DNA from: Scatocola faecipullorum
GTDB lineage: Bacteria > Pseudomonadota > Alphaproteobacteria > RF32 > CAG-239
Assembly (NCBI GenBank): GCA_018714685.1
Contig: DVNC01000022.1
Coordinates: forward strand, 1-56,398
Length of the DNA: 56,398 nt
Reading direction: 5' to 3'
Shown here piece by piece: positions 25,809-34,932 of the stretch; position 1 is the first letter of the stretch; each line of letters opens with the position of its first letter. Under the pieces are notes generated by a model that ran no database searches, was not told the DNA's origin, and was given only the letters and a program-made list of their open reading frames with translations. A program made the position numbers and the translations under genes.

Positions 25809-26213
25809 TTACAAGGCAATTTCCGGCTGAGGGGGTTCATTGAAATTCCATAGTCCCTGACGTCCGACAACTTTAATCGGATGCCCGGGCAAGCGGATAT
25901 TTTCCAATCTCCAGGCATATCGCCCGGGACGCCAGTCGCCGAAATCGAGTTCTTGGCGGCTTTGGGCAGCAATTAAATCCGGCGTCATCAGCAGACAATC
26001 CGTCAAATCGGCATAAGCGACTATTTCTCCGAACCGTTCGGCTTTTAATCCGTAAGTCTCGGCCAAACGGCGCGCGTCCCCTTTTACGGGACGAACGGAA
26101 GCGTGAATCGCTATCGGCCCGCGATAACGGGTCGGCCAACTGCGGGTTTCATAACTTTTCAGTCCGGCAGCAACAGCTCCGGCATAAGGCTGCCAAATCG
26201 TCACGGCTTTCAT
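25809..26213 (-). CDS. ASCH-domain protein
   Basis: 134 residues. The ASCH fold is recognisable from KAVTIWQPYAGAVAAGLKSYETRSW at the start (quoted only in part here: WQPYA, GLKSYETRSWPT) followed by YRGPIAIHA, the FGEIVAYADL strand and the terminal GLWNF motif. ASCH is a PUA-like fold; members are thought to bind RNA or modified nucleotides, and some hydrolyse N4-acetylcytidine. The catalytic set of the hydrolase type (Thr-Lys-Glu) is not fully certain here. The gene lies between rpsI-side small genes and is 22 bases from the YgiW-like gene on the same strand. Confidence 0.85.
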   Translation of the reverse strand: MKAVTIWQPYAGAVAAGLKSYETRSWPTRYRGPIAIHASVRPVKGDARRLAETYGLKAERFGEIVAYADLTDCLLMTPDLIAAQSRQELDFGDWRPGRYAWRLENIRLPGHPIKVVGRQGLWNFNEPPQPEIAL

Positions 26214-26235
26214 CAGGCATCTTTTCAGGCGGATA

Positions 26236-26583
26236 TTATTTTATCAGGCGGATTGTTTCAACTTCAATATCCGTCGGTTTATATTTGTGGGTATCAACTT
26301 CGCCGCGGACTTCAACCTTATCTTGTGGAGAGACATCCAGCCCCTGCCAGACTTTCTCGTCAATTTCTATTTTAATTGAGCCGCTTTCATCTTTAAAAGT
26401 GTAATCTTCGCCGCCCAAATGACTGACAATATATCCCTGCAACGTTACCCGGCTTTCATCCGGCATTTTAGCGGCCTCAGCCACCGTTACCGGATTAACG
26501 GTCTCAGAACCGACGAACGCAGCCTGAACAGCTGATATCCCGCTTAACAAAACGGCTGCAGTCAATAAAGTTACTTTTCTCAT
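26236..26583 (-). CDS. YgiW/YdeI-family periplasmic OB-fold protein
   Basis: 115 residues. A signal peptide of about 21 residues ends VQA; the mature part has the BOF (bacterial OB-fold) pattern: VTVAEAAKMPDESRVTLQGYI, DYTFKDESGSIKIEIDEKVW and DKVEVRGEVDT. Family members in enterobacteria are induced by stress, including peroxide, acid and toxic metals, and are thought to bind a small ligand in the periplasm. AAGGAG precedes the ATG. It is transcribed in the same direction as the ASCH gene. Confidence 0.9.
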   Translation of the reverse strand: MRKVTLLTAAVLLSGISAVQAAFVGSETVNPVTVAEAAKMPDESRVTLQGYIVSHLGGEDYTFKDESGSIKIEIDEKVWQGLDVSPQDKVEVRGEVDTHKYKPTDIEVETIRLIK

Positions 26584-26666
26584 TCGGCTACTCCTTGTTT
26601 TTTGTTTGCATTAAGAGTATAGTTCTTTTTTGCGGAATTACAATCGGGATTTATACAGATATAAAA

Positions 26667-26694
26667 AAAGAGGAAGCCAAAACTTCCTCTTTTC
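26667..26694 (-). terminator. Terminator after rplM-rpsI
   Basis: AAAAGAGGAAG and CTTCCTCTTTT form a stem with a 6-base loop flanked by A/T runs, 20 bases past the rpsI stop on the minus strand. Confidence 0.9.
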
Positions 26695-26713
26695 TTGAAA
26701 ATTCCATAAACGA

Positions 26714-27184
26714 TTAACGTTTGGAGAACTGGTAAGAACGGCGGGCTTTCGCTTTACCAAATTTCTTACGTTCAACAACACGATCATCGCGGGTCAGGAA
26801 ACCGGCCTTCTTCAGAACGGTTCTCAGTTCCGGTTCATATTCGTTCAGAGCTTTGGCGATACCGTGTTTGATGGCTCCGGCCTGGCCGGACAATCCGCCG
26901 CCTTTTACGGTGCAGATAACATCAAATTCGTTTTCGCGGTTAGCAACTTCAAACGGCTGATTGATGATCATTTTCAAAACCGGACGAGCAAAATACTGAT
27001 CGATCGATTTTTCATTAATGGTCACATTGCCTTTACCCGGTTTAATCCATACGCGGGCAACGGCGTCTTTTCTCTTACCGGTAGCGTAAGAACGGCCCTG
27101 TTTATCGCGTTTGGGTTTGCGAACTTCAGCAGAAGCAACAGCTGAGGTTTTAATTTCTTTTAAAGAATCGATTTTTTCAGCCAT
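26714..27184 (-). CDS. rpsI: 30S ribosomal protein S9
   Basis: 156 residues, about 25 longer than E. coli S9 at the N-terminus. Core features: GRSYATGKRKDAVARVWIKPG, NQPFEVANRENEFDV, VKGGGLSGQAGAIKHGIAKAL and the conserved C-terminal SYQFSKR that reaches the ribosomal P site. Its start overlaps the rplM stop by one base or so, and both are transcribed together. Nothing unusual apart from the extended N-terminus, which begins MAEKIDSLKEIKTSA. Confidence 0.98.
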   Translation of the reverse strand: MAEKIDSLKEIKTSAVASAEVRKPKRDKQGRSYATGKRKDAVARVWIKPGKGNVTINEKSIDQYFARPVLKMIINQPFEVANRENEFDVICTVKGGGLSGQAGAIKHGIAKALNEYEPELRTVLKKAGFLTRDDRVVERKKFGKAKARRSYQFSKR

Positions 27185-27651
27185 TATAATGCGCTCCTTT
27201 TATTCTTCGGGTTCTTAGCCGCAATATCCAGAACTTCAGGGTTCTGAGCGGTATGCGGATGTTCGGAACCGGCATAAACTTTCAGTTTGGTCATCTGCTG
27301 ACGGCCCAGCGGATTGCGGGAAATCATACGTTCAACAGCTTTTTCGATAACTCTTTCCGGGAAACGTCCGGCCAAAATTTTTGCCGGAGTCGTTTCTTTA
27401 ATACCGCCAATCCAGCCGGTATGTTTGAAATATTTCTTGTGAGTCAGTTTACGGCCGGTGAGCTTGACTTTGTCGGCATTGATGACAACGACATAGTCGC
27501 CGCAGTCAAGGTTCGGAACGTAGCAGGGTTTGTGTTTGCCGCGCAGAATCTTAGAGATTTCGGCAGACAGACGACCCAATACGACACCTTCGGCGTCAAC
27601 GACATACCATTTTCTCTGAATATCAGATGGTTTTGTTGCATAAGTGTTCAT
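27184..27651 (-). CDS. rplM: 50S ribosomal protein L13
   Basis: 155 residues. Signatures are WYVVDAEGVVLGRLSAEIS, GDYVVVINADKVKLTGRK, KILAGRFPERVIEKAVERM and YAGSEHPHTAQNPEVLD. L13 is an early-assembling protein of the large subunit. It is the first gene of the rplM-rpsI operon, with a promoter at 27693-27720 and rpsI overlapping its end. Confidence 0.98.
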   Translation of the reverse strand: MNTYATKPSDIQRKWYVVDAEGVVLGRLSAEISKILRGKHKPCYVPNLDCGDYVVVINADKVKLTGRKLTHKKYFKHTGWIGGIKETTPAKILAGRFPERVIEKAVERMISRNPLGRQQMTKLKVYAGSEHPHTAQNPEVLDIAAKNPKNKRSAL

Positions 27652-27692
27652 ATTTTCTCTCTTTATAAAAGATGGTTATTAAATTCGAGATG

Positions 27693-27720
27693 AATATACA
27701 GGAAAGAATATTAATGTCAA
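27693..27720 (-). promoter_or_regulatory. Promoter of rplM-rpsI
   Basis: On the minus strand TTGACA (27720-27715) and TATATT (27698-27693) are spaced by 16 bases, about 42 bases before the rplM start codon. Confidence 0.65.
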
Positions 27721-27747
27721 CAACAAAATTTCTTTATTTTTCATACA

Positions 27748-27781
27748 GATAACAAACGGTATTATTATACCGTTTGTTATC
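27748..27781. promoter_or_regulatory. 15-bp perfect inverted repeat upstream of rplM
   Basis: GATAACAAACGGTAT and its exact complement are separated by 4 bases. It lies 28 bases upstream of the rplM -35 and 28 bases past the stop of the minus-strand gene at 27810. Unlike the other terminators in this window it lacks a good T run in the minus direction, so it is either a weak terminator or a binding site for a dimeric protein. Confidence 0.6.
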
Positions 27782-27809
27782 TTATTGTTTTTACTCAATT
27801 AAACATTTT

Positions 27810-28874
27810 TCAATAAAACCTGTTAATGAAAAAAGCCGTTTTTCTCAACAAAACAACACATAAGCGGAACAGAAAACAAAAAATCAGATTAAAAGCAACC
27901 AGCAATACAAGAATTGTTATTGTACCGGGAATAAGATAGAAAGCGGAAGCATACAGGGCAAAGATTCCGCTGCCGGCATAAAACATAAACCAAAGGTAAA
28001 CGACAAATATAAAGACATTGAGCAACGGAAGATAGACAAAGCGCTCAAACAGACTTTGGGGACAACCGGCAACAAACTGACGGATACGGGCATTTTCATA
28101 AGGCAGGAAAATATTACCGGAATAAAGGATTAAGTTTATGGCCGCCAGAGAAAGCAGAAAAAAGGTTATAAACAGATGCGGTCCGAAACTCTCTCCGGCA
28201 AAGATCAAATCCGCCGCCGCTTCTGACCAGAAATTAACCTTGCCGTAGCCGGCGTCACTCAGAAAAAAAGCGCTTTGATAATAACCGACAGCCAAGACCG
28301 CCCCGCCCCCAATAAGAACAACTCTGTCCCACAATATGTGCCGGACAATCTGCTTTACGGCAATCAGCTCCTTTTCAGCTTTGCTTTTGCTTTGCTCCGT
28401 ATGACCGAAGCCGAATTGCAGAAAAAAATGCCGTCCAAACGGTATCATTATCTTTTTAAGAATGCGGCGTTTTTCTTTCGGCGCTTCGGTCACCCGTTCG
28501 GCAAAAGCCTTTTTTAAGACCCTGCGCGTGCGGAAAAACAGCAGTATCTGCACCAAACTGTACGGAGCCAGCGGTGAGCGCTTCCATGCCAAAAATGCAC
28601 CGACATAGACCGGCAGCAGCAACAACAGCATTCCCCAAGCGGAGGGATGCCCTCTGAAGAAAGCGGCCGCAACCAAAAGCGTCAGATAAGTCAACAGCAA
28701 AACAACTATCGTTTTAAATAACATTCCGCTTTGTCGATGATTTTCTATTGCTGTCAACAACGGCTTCAGCGGATTTTCGGCAGACAGCCGGTCGGCGATT
28801 TTCAAATCGGGAATCTGCTTTTTAAAATCGGCAAAATTTTCTGGCAGCAACTCTTCCGGAGAAATCTCAATCAT
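27810..28874 (-). CDS. Polytopic membrane protein, unknown family, 354 aa
   Basis: A cytoplasmic start of about 50 residues is followed by two hydrophobic segments (about 55-75 and 80-98), a long charged cytoplasmic loop (KEKRRILKKIMIPFGRHFF with EQSKSKAEKEL), and five or so further hydrophobic segments to the C-terminus. I recognise no transporter or enzyme motif. The start overlaps the stop of the gene at 28867 by 8 bases, so the two are co-translated. The partner is a single-anchor periplasmic protein, which suggests a two-component membrane complex. Function unknown. Confidence 0.75.
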   Translation of the reverse strand: MIEISPEELLPENFADFKKQIPDLKIADRLSAENPLKPLLTAIENHRQSGMLFKTIVVLLLTYLTLLVAAAFFRGHPSAWGMLLLLLPVYVGAFLAWKRSPLAPYSLVQILLFFRTRRVLKKAFAERVTEAPKEKRRILKKIMIPFGRHFFLQFGFGHTEQSKSKAEKELIAVKQIVRHILWDRVVLIGGGAVLAVGYYQSAFFLSDAGYGKVNFWSEAAADLIFAGESFGPHLFITFFLLSLAAINLILYSGNIFLPYENARIRQFVAGCPQSLFERFVYLPLLNVFIFVVYLWFMFYAGSGIFALYASAFYLIPGTITILVLLVAFNLIFCFLFRLCVVLLRKTAFFINRFY

Positions 28875-29808
28875 TTCCTTTTTCTCCTTTGGCAGAAATA
28901 TCTATGGCAAAAATACGATTATTCACCTTAACATATAAACTACGCGGGTTTACACGACGATCCGCGCTCAGAACAAGTTCTTTTTCCGGCTGGCTTTCGT
29001 CGGCAACATCGTTTATCAGCCGCGGATAAGGCGGGCAATTCAAAAACAGTTCTTTGTCAGTCTTATATTTTGCAGGAAGCTCCGCCTCTTCAACATAATC
29101 GCGACGCAAACTGTACGTGTCGGTGAAATAAACATAATAGGTCCCGCAGTAGTCAAAAAATTTCCCCCGGGGGCAGAAAGAGGCAACCGAAACTACAAAC
29201 AGAGCCTTTGCGCCTTTCAGCCTGACCGCTTCATACGACGCTGCATAAATTTTATATTTGCCGCCGGTTTTGGTTATCAGCAGATCTTTGGACAAATATA
29301 TGCGGTCAGCGGGATATTTCCAATTTGGAAAAGCTTTTGAAACCAGAACATTTTCCATAAACATTTTGCACTTGTTATTTTTGTCGGGATAACGCGGCGT
29401 CTGGATAACCAATCCGGGAATTGCCAACTGCGGCATAACCAAATTTAATTTTTCAAACCGATCAGCGACAATCAGCCGGGCTTTGCCGTTATAAAACGCG
29501 ACTTTGTAAGTCTTGGGTTTCAGCGGTGAAAAGTCCTTAACCTCCCTGTATGCCGCCTGAAGCGGAAAAGGACGGCGGGAATAATGGCGGGCGGCAACTC
29601 TTTTCCAGCCGTCGCCGCCCCGGGAACTTTGATAATTGCCGTCAACACAGGCAACCAACTGCGGCAAAGGCAAGTCGTCATCACACCAGTTCCGCAGAGA
29701 ATATTCCCAAATATTATTATCATAATGCCGTATCAAAAGACTGCTGACAACGGCAGCCAGAACGGCCGCCGTTATTATCAAAATACGTTGAAAGCCGTTC
29801 AGCCGCAT
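28867..29808 (-). CDS. Membrane-anchored periplasmic protein, unknown family, 313 aa
   Basis: One N-terminal transmembrane helix (about residues 9-27: ILIITAAVLAAVVSSLLI) is followed by a soluble domain of about 280 residues, predicted periplasmic, containing seven or so Cys (for example NWCDDD, VACVDG, SFCPRG, FDYCG and NCPPYPR) that could form disulfides. It is Tyr- and Lys-rich and probably beta-rich. AGGAG precedes the ATG. It lies 22 bases after mutS on the same strand and overlaps the polytopic membrane-protein gene. No family recognised. Confidence 0.75.
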   Translation of the reverse strand: MRLNGFQRILIITAAVLAAVVSSLLIRHYDNNIWEYSLRNWCDDDLPLPQLVACVDGNYQSSRGGDGWKRVAARHYSRRPFPLQAAYREVKDFSPLKPKTYKVAFYNGKARLIVADRFEKLNLVMPQLAIPGLVIQTPRYPDKNNKCKMFMENVLVSKAFPNWKYPADRIYLSKDLLITKTGGKYKIYAASYEAVRLKGAKALFVVSVASFCPRGKFFDYCGTYYVYFTDTYSLRRDYVEEAELPAKYKTDKELFLNCPPYPRLINDVADESQPEKELVLSADRRVNPRSLYVKVNNRIFAIDISAKGEKGND

Positions 29809-29830
29809 GTTTTTTCTCCTGTTATCCGTT

Positions 29831-32524
29831 TCAGGCGGCTTTGTCCGCGCTCAAATTTTTAAGCTCATAGAGCTTTTCCAAAGCTTCGCGCGGCGTAAGG
29901 TCGTCGGGATTCAGATGTTCAAGAAACTCCGCCAGTTCAGATTTGACGGGAACAACTTCCTCTTTGGGCTTGAGCGAGGCAAACAGAGGCAGGTCGTCGG
30001 CCAGTTCGGCCACGTTTTTGTGACTGTTGTCACTTTCCAAAGACTGAAGAACCTGCTCGGCGCGTTTAATCACGACTTTGGGCAATCCGGCCAGTTTGGC
30101 GACATGAATACCGTAAGAGCGGTCGGCGGCGCCGCTGATTACCTCATGCAGGAAGACAACTTCCTCGTTAAACTCTTTGATTTTCATACAATGCAGGCTC
30201 ATCCGGGTCAGTTTGGAAACCAAGCTGGTCAGCTCATGGTAATGAGTGGCAAACAAGGCCCGGCAGCGATTGGCTTCGTGCAGATGCTCGATAACCGCCC
30301 AGGCAATGGACAAACCGTCGAAGGTGGCCGTGCCGCGTCCGATTTCATCCAAAATGACAAAAGAGCGTTCATCTGCCTGGTTCAGAATACTGGCGGTTTC
30401 AACCATTTCCACCATAAACGTGGAACGGCCGCGCGCCAAATCGTCACTGGCGCCGACACGGGAAAAGATTTTATCGACAATGCCGATATGCGCCGACTTG
30501 CAGGGCACGAAAGAACCCATCTGCGCCATAATGGCAATAATCGCATTCTGACGAAGGAAGGTTGACTTACCGGCCATATTCGGTCCGGTGAGCAACCAGA
30601 TAAGGTTGTTTTCGTCAAGAACGCAGTCATTGCCGACAAAAGCGCCGCCATGTTCTTTTTTGATGGCATATTCGACAACCGGGTGACGTCCTTCGACAAT
30701 TTCAAAGGCCAGCGAATTGTCGAGCTGCGGGCGGCAGTAGCCGTTTTCAACCGCCAAATCGGCCAGCGCCGCACCGACGTCGAGCTCTCCCAGAGCTTTG
30801 GCGGTGCGGGAAATGTCATCGGAAACGGCAATAATGTCGCGAACCATATTGTCAAACAGTTCAAGCTCCATTGCCAGCGACTTTTCGGCAGCGCCGCGGA
30901 TGCCGTTTTCAAGCTCAGTCAGTTCAACCGTGGTAAAGCGGGCGGCATTCAGCACCGACTGACGGTGAATAAAGTCTTTGTTCTCCAGCATTTCGGTGGC
31001 AAATTTGCTCTGAACCTCAATAAAATAGCCGATAACATTGTTGTATTTGATTTTCAGATTGGGAATGTTGACCGCCTCGGCATATTTGTTTTGCAGTTCA
31101 AGAATCAGTTTATGGCTGTCTTCCTTCAATTCCTTAACGGCATCGAGCGGCGGATAATAGCCGGGGCGGATAAAGCCGCCGTCACGCGCCAGCAGCGGCA
31201 ATTCTTCATCAAGCGCCTTATCCAGCGTTTCGACCAGATTTTCATGAAAACCCAGACGCCCGATAATGGCGGATACCGCCGCGGGAAGTTCATGCTCGAC
31301 CGAAGCGCCGGCGCCGGAGTTGAAATCAGACAGAATGTTTTTAATCTTAGGAATAACCGACAGCGTGGTTTTGATATTGGCCAAATCGCGCGGACCGCCG
31401 CGGCCGAGACTGAGACGGGAAACGGCGCGTTCCATATCGGGGCAGGATTTCAGCAGTTCGCGGATATCTTCCCGCAAACGGGGATGGTTCATAAAGAACT
31501 CAATGACATCCAAACGCTGGTTGATTTCCGGCAAATCGACCAGCGGACTGGCCACGCGCCCGGCAAGCAGGCGGCCGCCGACGGCGGTAACCGTGCGGTC
31601 CATCACCGAAAGCAGAGTGGCGCCTTTGTCGCCGGTCAGAGATTCGAGGAGTTCGAGGTTTTTACGGGTTGCGCCGTCAATCTCCATCACCTTGTTTTCA
31701 TAAACTTTGACCGGTTTTTCAATGCGGGGCATCTGCCCTTTCTGGGTATTTTCGACATAATCCAGCAGAATGCCGGCCGCCGTGGTTTCGGCGCGGCTGA
31801 AATTGCCGAAGGCATCCAGCGTTTCGACCTTGAAGATGTCTTGCAGGCGTTTGCGGGCATTTTCGCTGTTAAAGCGCGCCTGCGGCAAAACCGACAGTTT
31901 CTCGCGATATTCGTTGAGAATGTTAAACAGCGCGGAATTTTGCAAATATGAATCGGAAACCAGAATTTCAACCGGGCTCAACCGGGCCAGAGACGAGCTC
32001 AGAATAACCGCCTCGTCTTTGTCGCGCAGGCTGATTTCCTGCGTGTAAAAATCACCGGTGGACAGATCAAGCCAGGACAGCCCCAGCGTCTCGTTCAGCT
32101 TGGCCAGGCTCAAAATAAAGTTGTTGCGCTTGGAATCAAGCAGATTGTCTTCAGTCAGAGTGCCGGGGGTCACCAGACGAATAACCTCGCGGCGGACGAC
32201 TGATTTATAACCGCGCTTTTTGGCCTCTTTGGGGTCTTCGGTCTGTTCGCAGATCGCCACTTTATAGCCCTGGCGGATTAACTTGGCAAGATAGCTTTCA
32301 TAAGCATGGAAAGGAACCCCGCACATCGGAATATCCTGCCCTTCGTGCTTGCCGCGTTTGGTCAGCGCGATGTCCAGCGCTTTGGAAGCGGTGACCGCAT
32401 CGTCAAAAAACATCTCATAAAAATCGCCCATGCGGTAAAAAAGAAGATAGTCCTGATGCTGTTGTTTGATTTCAAGATACTGCGCCATCATCGGCGTTAT
32501 GGAGGCGGTGTTGTTTTCAGTCAT
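29831..32524 (-). CDS. mutS: DNA mismatch repair protein MutS
   Basis: 897 residues, full length. The N-terminal mismatch-contact motif is FYRMGDFYEMF (Phe-x-Glu). The ATPase domain has Walker A TGPNMAGKSTFLRQ, the FSRVGASDDLARGRSTFMVEM signature (quoted in pieces: GASDDLARG, STFMVEM), Walker B SFVILDEIGRGTATFDG and the ATHYHEL loop. It recognises mismatches and starts repair with MutL. The gene is divergent from the PhoR-type kinase (55-base gap from its proposed start at 32618 is 93), and the two membrane-protein genes follow it. Confidence 0.98.
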   Translation of the reverse strand: MTENNTASITPMMAQYLEIKQQHQDYLLFYRMGDFYEMFFDDAVTASKALDIALTKRGKHEGQDIPMCGVPFHAYESYLAKLIRQGYKVAICEQTEDPKEAKKRGYKSVVRREVIRLVTPGTLTEDNLLDSKRNNFILSLAKLNETLGLSWLDLSTGDFYTQEISLRDKDEAVILSSSLARLSPVEILVSDSYLQNSALFNILNEYREKLSVLPQARFNSENARKRLQDIFKVETLDAFGNFSRAETTAAGILLDYVENTQKGQMPRIEKPVKVYENKVMEIDGATRKNLELLESLTGDKGATLLSVMDRTVTAVGGRLLAGRVASPLVDLPEINQRLDVIEFFMNHPRLREDIRELLKSCPDMERAVSRLSLGRGGPRDLANIKTTLSVIPKIKNILSDFNSGAGASVEHELPAAVSAIIGRLGFHENLVETLDKALDEELPLLARDGGFIRPGYYPPLDAVKELKEDSHKLILELQNKYAEAVNIPNLKIKYNNVIGYFIEVQSKFATEMLENKDFIHRQSVLNAARFTTVELTELENGIRGAAEKSLAMELELFDNMVRDIIAVSDDISRTAKALGELDVGAALADLAVENGYCRPQLDNSLAFEIVEGRHPVVEYAIKKEHGGAFVGNDCVLDENNLIWLLTGPNMAGKSTFLRQNAIIAIMAQMGSFVPCKSAHIGIVDKIFSRVGASDDLARGRSTFMVEMVETASILNQADERSFVILDEIGRGTATFDGLSIAWAVIEHLHEANRCRALFATHYHELTSLVSKLTRMSLHCMKIKEFNEEVVFLHEVISGAADRSYGIHVAKLAGLPKVVIKRAEQVLQSLESDNSHKNVAELADDLPLFASLKPKEEVVPVKSELAEFLEHLNPDDLTPREALEKLYELKNLSADKAA

Positions 32525-32617
32525 TTTTCTCAGATTATTTAATAAATTTAAACTATCTGTATCATAATATATTTTAGGGTGTCGTCCAGACTTTTTTCGT
32601 ATTTATGGAACAAGAAG

Positions 32618-34042
32618 ATGTTTAAACGCAGCAGCAACTATTATAAATTTGAAAAAAACAATAAATTTGCCGACCGGGTACTGGTTCTTTCGCTGCCTTC
32701 GGCAATGGTTTTCATTATGCTGGTGGCATTGCGGCTGCTGGCGCCGTCCATGGCGGTTATTTCCTACGCGACGATTATCCTGTTTAACGTGGTCTTCCTG
32801 CTGCCGATTACCTTTGAACTGCAACAGCTCAAAAACTATGTCAAAAACGTTTCCCGCGGCGAAGTGCCCGGCGAAGGCAGTATTGAGCTTTCGGAAAAAG
32901 ACGCCAAGGAAATCGTGGAAGCGGTAAATGCCATGCACCGTTTCTGGGCCGCCAAAACTGACACGCTGGAGGCGCAGACAATTTCCGACACCGCAGTTCT
33001 GGACACCCTGCCCGACCCGATTATGATGATTGACCGCGCCGGAAACGTTATCGGCGCCAATTTGTCGTCACGCACGCTGTTCGGCAAGGAAATCACCGAT
33101 AAAAACATTGAAAAGGTGATTGATTCAAACAATTTTATTGAGGCGGTTTCCCGGGTTTTGAAAAAAGAAAGCGAATCGGAAAACCTGATTTTTTACGTTA
33201 AGAAACCGATTGACCAGAAACTTTACGCCCATATCAAACAGCTGCCTTACCTTTCCAAAGGGCGGGCCGTGGCGGTTATTTCCCTGTATGACCTGACCAA
33301 GGCCATGAAAATCGAAAAGATGCAGTCTGATTTTGTGGCCAATGCCAGCCATGAACTGCGGACGCCGCTGGCGATTATCTCCGGCTTTATCGAAACCCTG
33401 CAGACCTCGGCCAAAGACGATGCCGAAGCGCGCGACAAATTTTTGAAAATTATGCAGGAGCAGGCCGAATATATGTCGTCGCTGATTGAAAACCTGCTGT
33501 CGCTCTCCAAAATCGAAATGAGTCAGGATATGCCGCCGGAAGACAAAGTCGATGTCGCCAAAATTATCGGCGAGGTCAGCGAAGCATTGTCACTAAAAGC
33601 AAAAGCCCGCGAAATTGCCATTCACAGCTTTATTGAGCCCGATCTGCCGGAAATTACCGCCGATGCGCGCCAGGTTAAACAGGTGGTGCAAAATCTGGCC
33701 GACAATGCGGTTAAATACGGCGTTGCCAAAAGCGATATGCTGATTAAGGCACGGCTGGTTGACAACATTCCGCCGTCAAAGAGTTTTCAGGTTGCCAAAG
33801 GCAAAGCGGTTGCCATTTCGGTTAACAACAAGGGGCCGAAAATTTCTCCCGAAAATCTGGCCCGGCTGACCGAAAGATTTTACCGGATGCAGGAACACAA
33901 AGACTTAAACATCAAAGGAACCGGTTTGGGCCTGGCAATTGCCAAACATATTATCCTGCGGCACAAAGGCAACCTGACGGTTACGTCAACCGCATACAAC
34001 GGCACCACCTTCACCATTTATCTGCCGCTGGAAATCAATTAA
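32618..34042 (+). CDS. phoR: PhoR-type sensor histidine kinase
   Basis: 474 residues from the ATG at 32618 (a GTG at 32579 is an alternative). Two transmembrane helices lie near residues 23-65. A PAS-like region (VLDTLPDPIMMIDRAGNVI) precedes HisKA with the phospho-acceptor His in NASHELRTPLAIISGF, and the ATP-binding domain has NLADNAVKYG (N box) and GTGLGLAIAKHI (G2). The closest named relative in layout is PhoR, which senses phosphate through the Pst transporter. No phoB or pst gene is in the window, so the partner regulator must lie elsewhere and the stimulus is an inference. Confidence 0.82.
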   Translation: MFKRSSNYYKFEKNNKFADRVLVLSLPSAMVFIMLVALRLLAPSMAVISYATIILFNVVFLLPITFELQQLKNYVKNVSRGEVPGEGSIELSEKDAKEIVEAVNAMHRFWAAKTDTLEAQTISDTAVLDTLPDPIMMIDRAGNVIGANLSSRTLFGKEITDKNIEKVIDSNNFIEAVSRVLKKESESENLIFYVKKPIDQKLYAHIKQLPYLSKGRAVAVISLYDLTKAMKIEKMQSDFVANASHELRTPLAIISGFIETLQTSAKDDAEARDKFLKIMQEQAEYMSSLIENLLSLSKIEMSQDMPPEDKVDVAKIIGEVSEALSLKAKAREIAIHSFIEPDLPEITADARQVKQVVQNLADNAVKYGVAKSDMLIKARLVDNIPPSKSFQVAKGKAVAISVNNKGPKISPENLARLTERFYRMQEHKDLNIKGTGLGLAIAKHIILRHKGNLTVTSTAYNGTTFTIYLPLEIN

Positions 34043-34061
34043 GCTTTATTTATCCCCTAAA

Positions 34062-34087
34062 AAAACGGCCCGTCAAACGGGCCGTTA
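34062..34087. terminator. Terminator between phoR and the DUF1566-like gene
   Basis: AACGGCCCGT and ACGGGCCGTT form a 10-bp stem with a 3-base loop between convergent genes, with A run on the left. Confidence 0.85.
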
Positions 34088-34105
34088 ATTGGTAAATGGT
34101 TAAAG

Positions 34106-34891
34106 TTAAAAAGCTAGAACCGGACGAACGTAGTTGTGCTTGTTGCTCTTATTGTCCCAACCCCTGTCACCGTCACTCATACGCAATCCCCACGCATAGT
34201 TGGCGTCGGACTCAGTAGAGGACCAGTAATATTCGTTCCCCAACGTGGTTGCATTCACTTTGGTTAACGCAGCATTTACCGCAGCTTTGTTGGCATATAA
34301 AGTGTTCAGCTCTTTCACGCTCGGCAAGAACCATGCTCCTGCCGCATACCAAGTTTCATCCTGATAGACGGTGCTCGGTTTATAAGCAACGCAATATTCC
34401 GCAGCCGGATAACTTACACTGTTCGCTTTGCCATAATTAATAATCGCTTCGGTATTCTGTTTGCCGTTCGTTGAACAGGTCAGACCGTCCGAACAATTCC
34501 CCAAAGCAGGAATATCCTTACCGTATCCGCCCCAAGTCAGTTGTGTTTGGTCAAGCGAAACAGCCAAGTGATTGGCTTCGTCAAAAACAACACCTATTGG
34601 CGTTTTGCTTTTAATCAGTTCGGTTGAAAAAGTTTTATCGGAATAGAGAATGTCCCCGACATGACCGACGGCATTGCCGTCTATTTCTTCCTGAGTCAGG
34701 CAGAACATTTTGCTTTGGTCAAGCGGGCATTTCAAAAACTTGACCGCATCACCGCATTGGTCCGCCGTCATGGTATATCCCAGAGTGTCACAAGACGGCG
34801 GCTGGATACAAGTTTGTGCCCGGGATGTACTGACGGAGAAAGCTGTCATGAACAGCATTGCTCCTATCCATATCTTACACTTCTTGTTCAT
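34106..34891 (-). CDS. Secreted protein with Cys module and DUF1566/Lcl-like C-terminus
   Basis: A signal peptide of about 25 residues ends SRA-QTC. The first mature part repeats the Cys pattern seen at the left edge of the window (QTC-x3-PSC-xx-LGYT then KCPL and FCL). The second part, about residues 90-261, is a DUF1566-like (Lcl, Legionella collagen-like adhesin C-terminal) domain: WFLPSVKELNTLY, YYWSSTESDANYAWGL and YVRPVLAF at the end. Such domains sit on surface or secreted proteins and have a C-type-lectin-like look. AAGGAG precedes the ATG. It lies 41 bases after the Cys-rich gene 34933-35862 and is probably co-transcribed with it. Confidence 0.85.
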   Translation of the reverse strand: MNKKCKIWIGAMLFMTAFSVSTSRAQTCIQPPSCDTLGYTMTADQCGDAVKFLKCPLDQSKMFCLTQEEIDGNAVGHVGDILYSDKTFSTELIKSKTPIGVVFDEANHLAVSLDQTQLTWGGYGKDIPALGNCSDGLTCSTNGKQNTEAIINYGKANSVSYPAAEYCVAYKPSTVYQDETWYAAGAWFLPSVKELNTLYANKAAVNAALTKVNATTLGNEYYWSSTESDANYAWGLRMSDGDRGWDNKSNKHNYVRPVLAF

Positions 34892-34932
34892 CGTCTTTCT
34901 CCTTAGTCTGTTGTTCTTTAAATTTTGCCGTT

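Noticed and set aside
30650..31951. A 433-codon open frame opposite mutS
   Set aside because: It is antisense to well-conserved mutS and has low-complexity composition; no start site or domain supports it.
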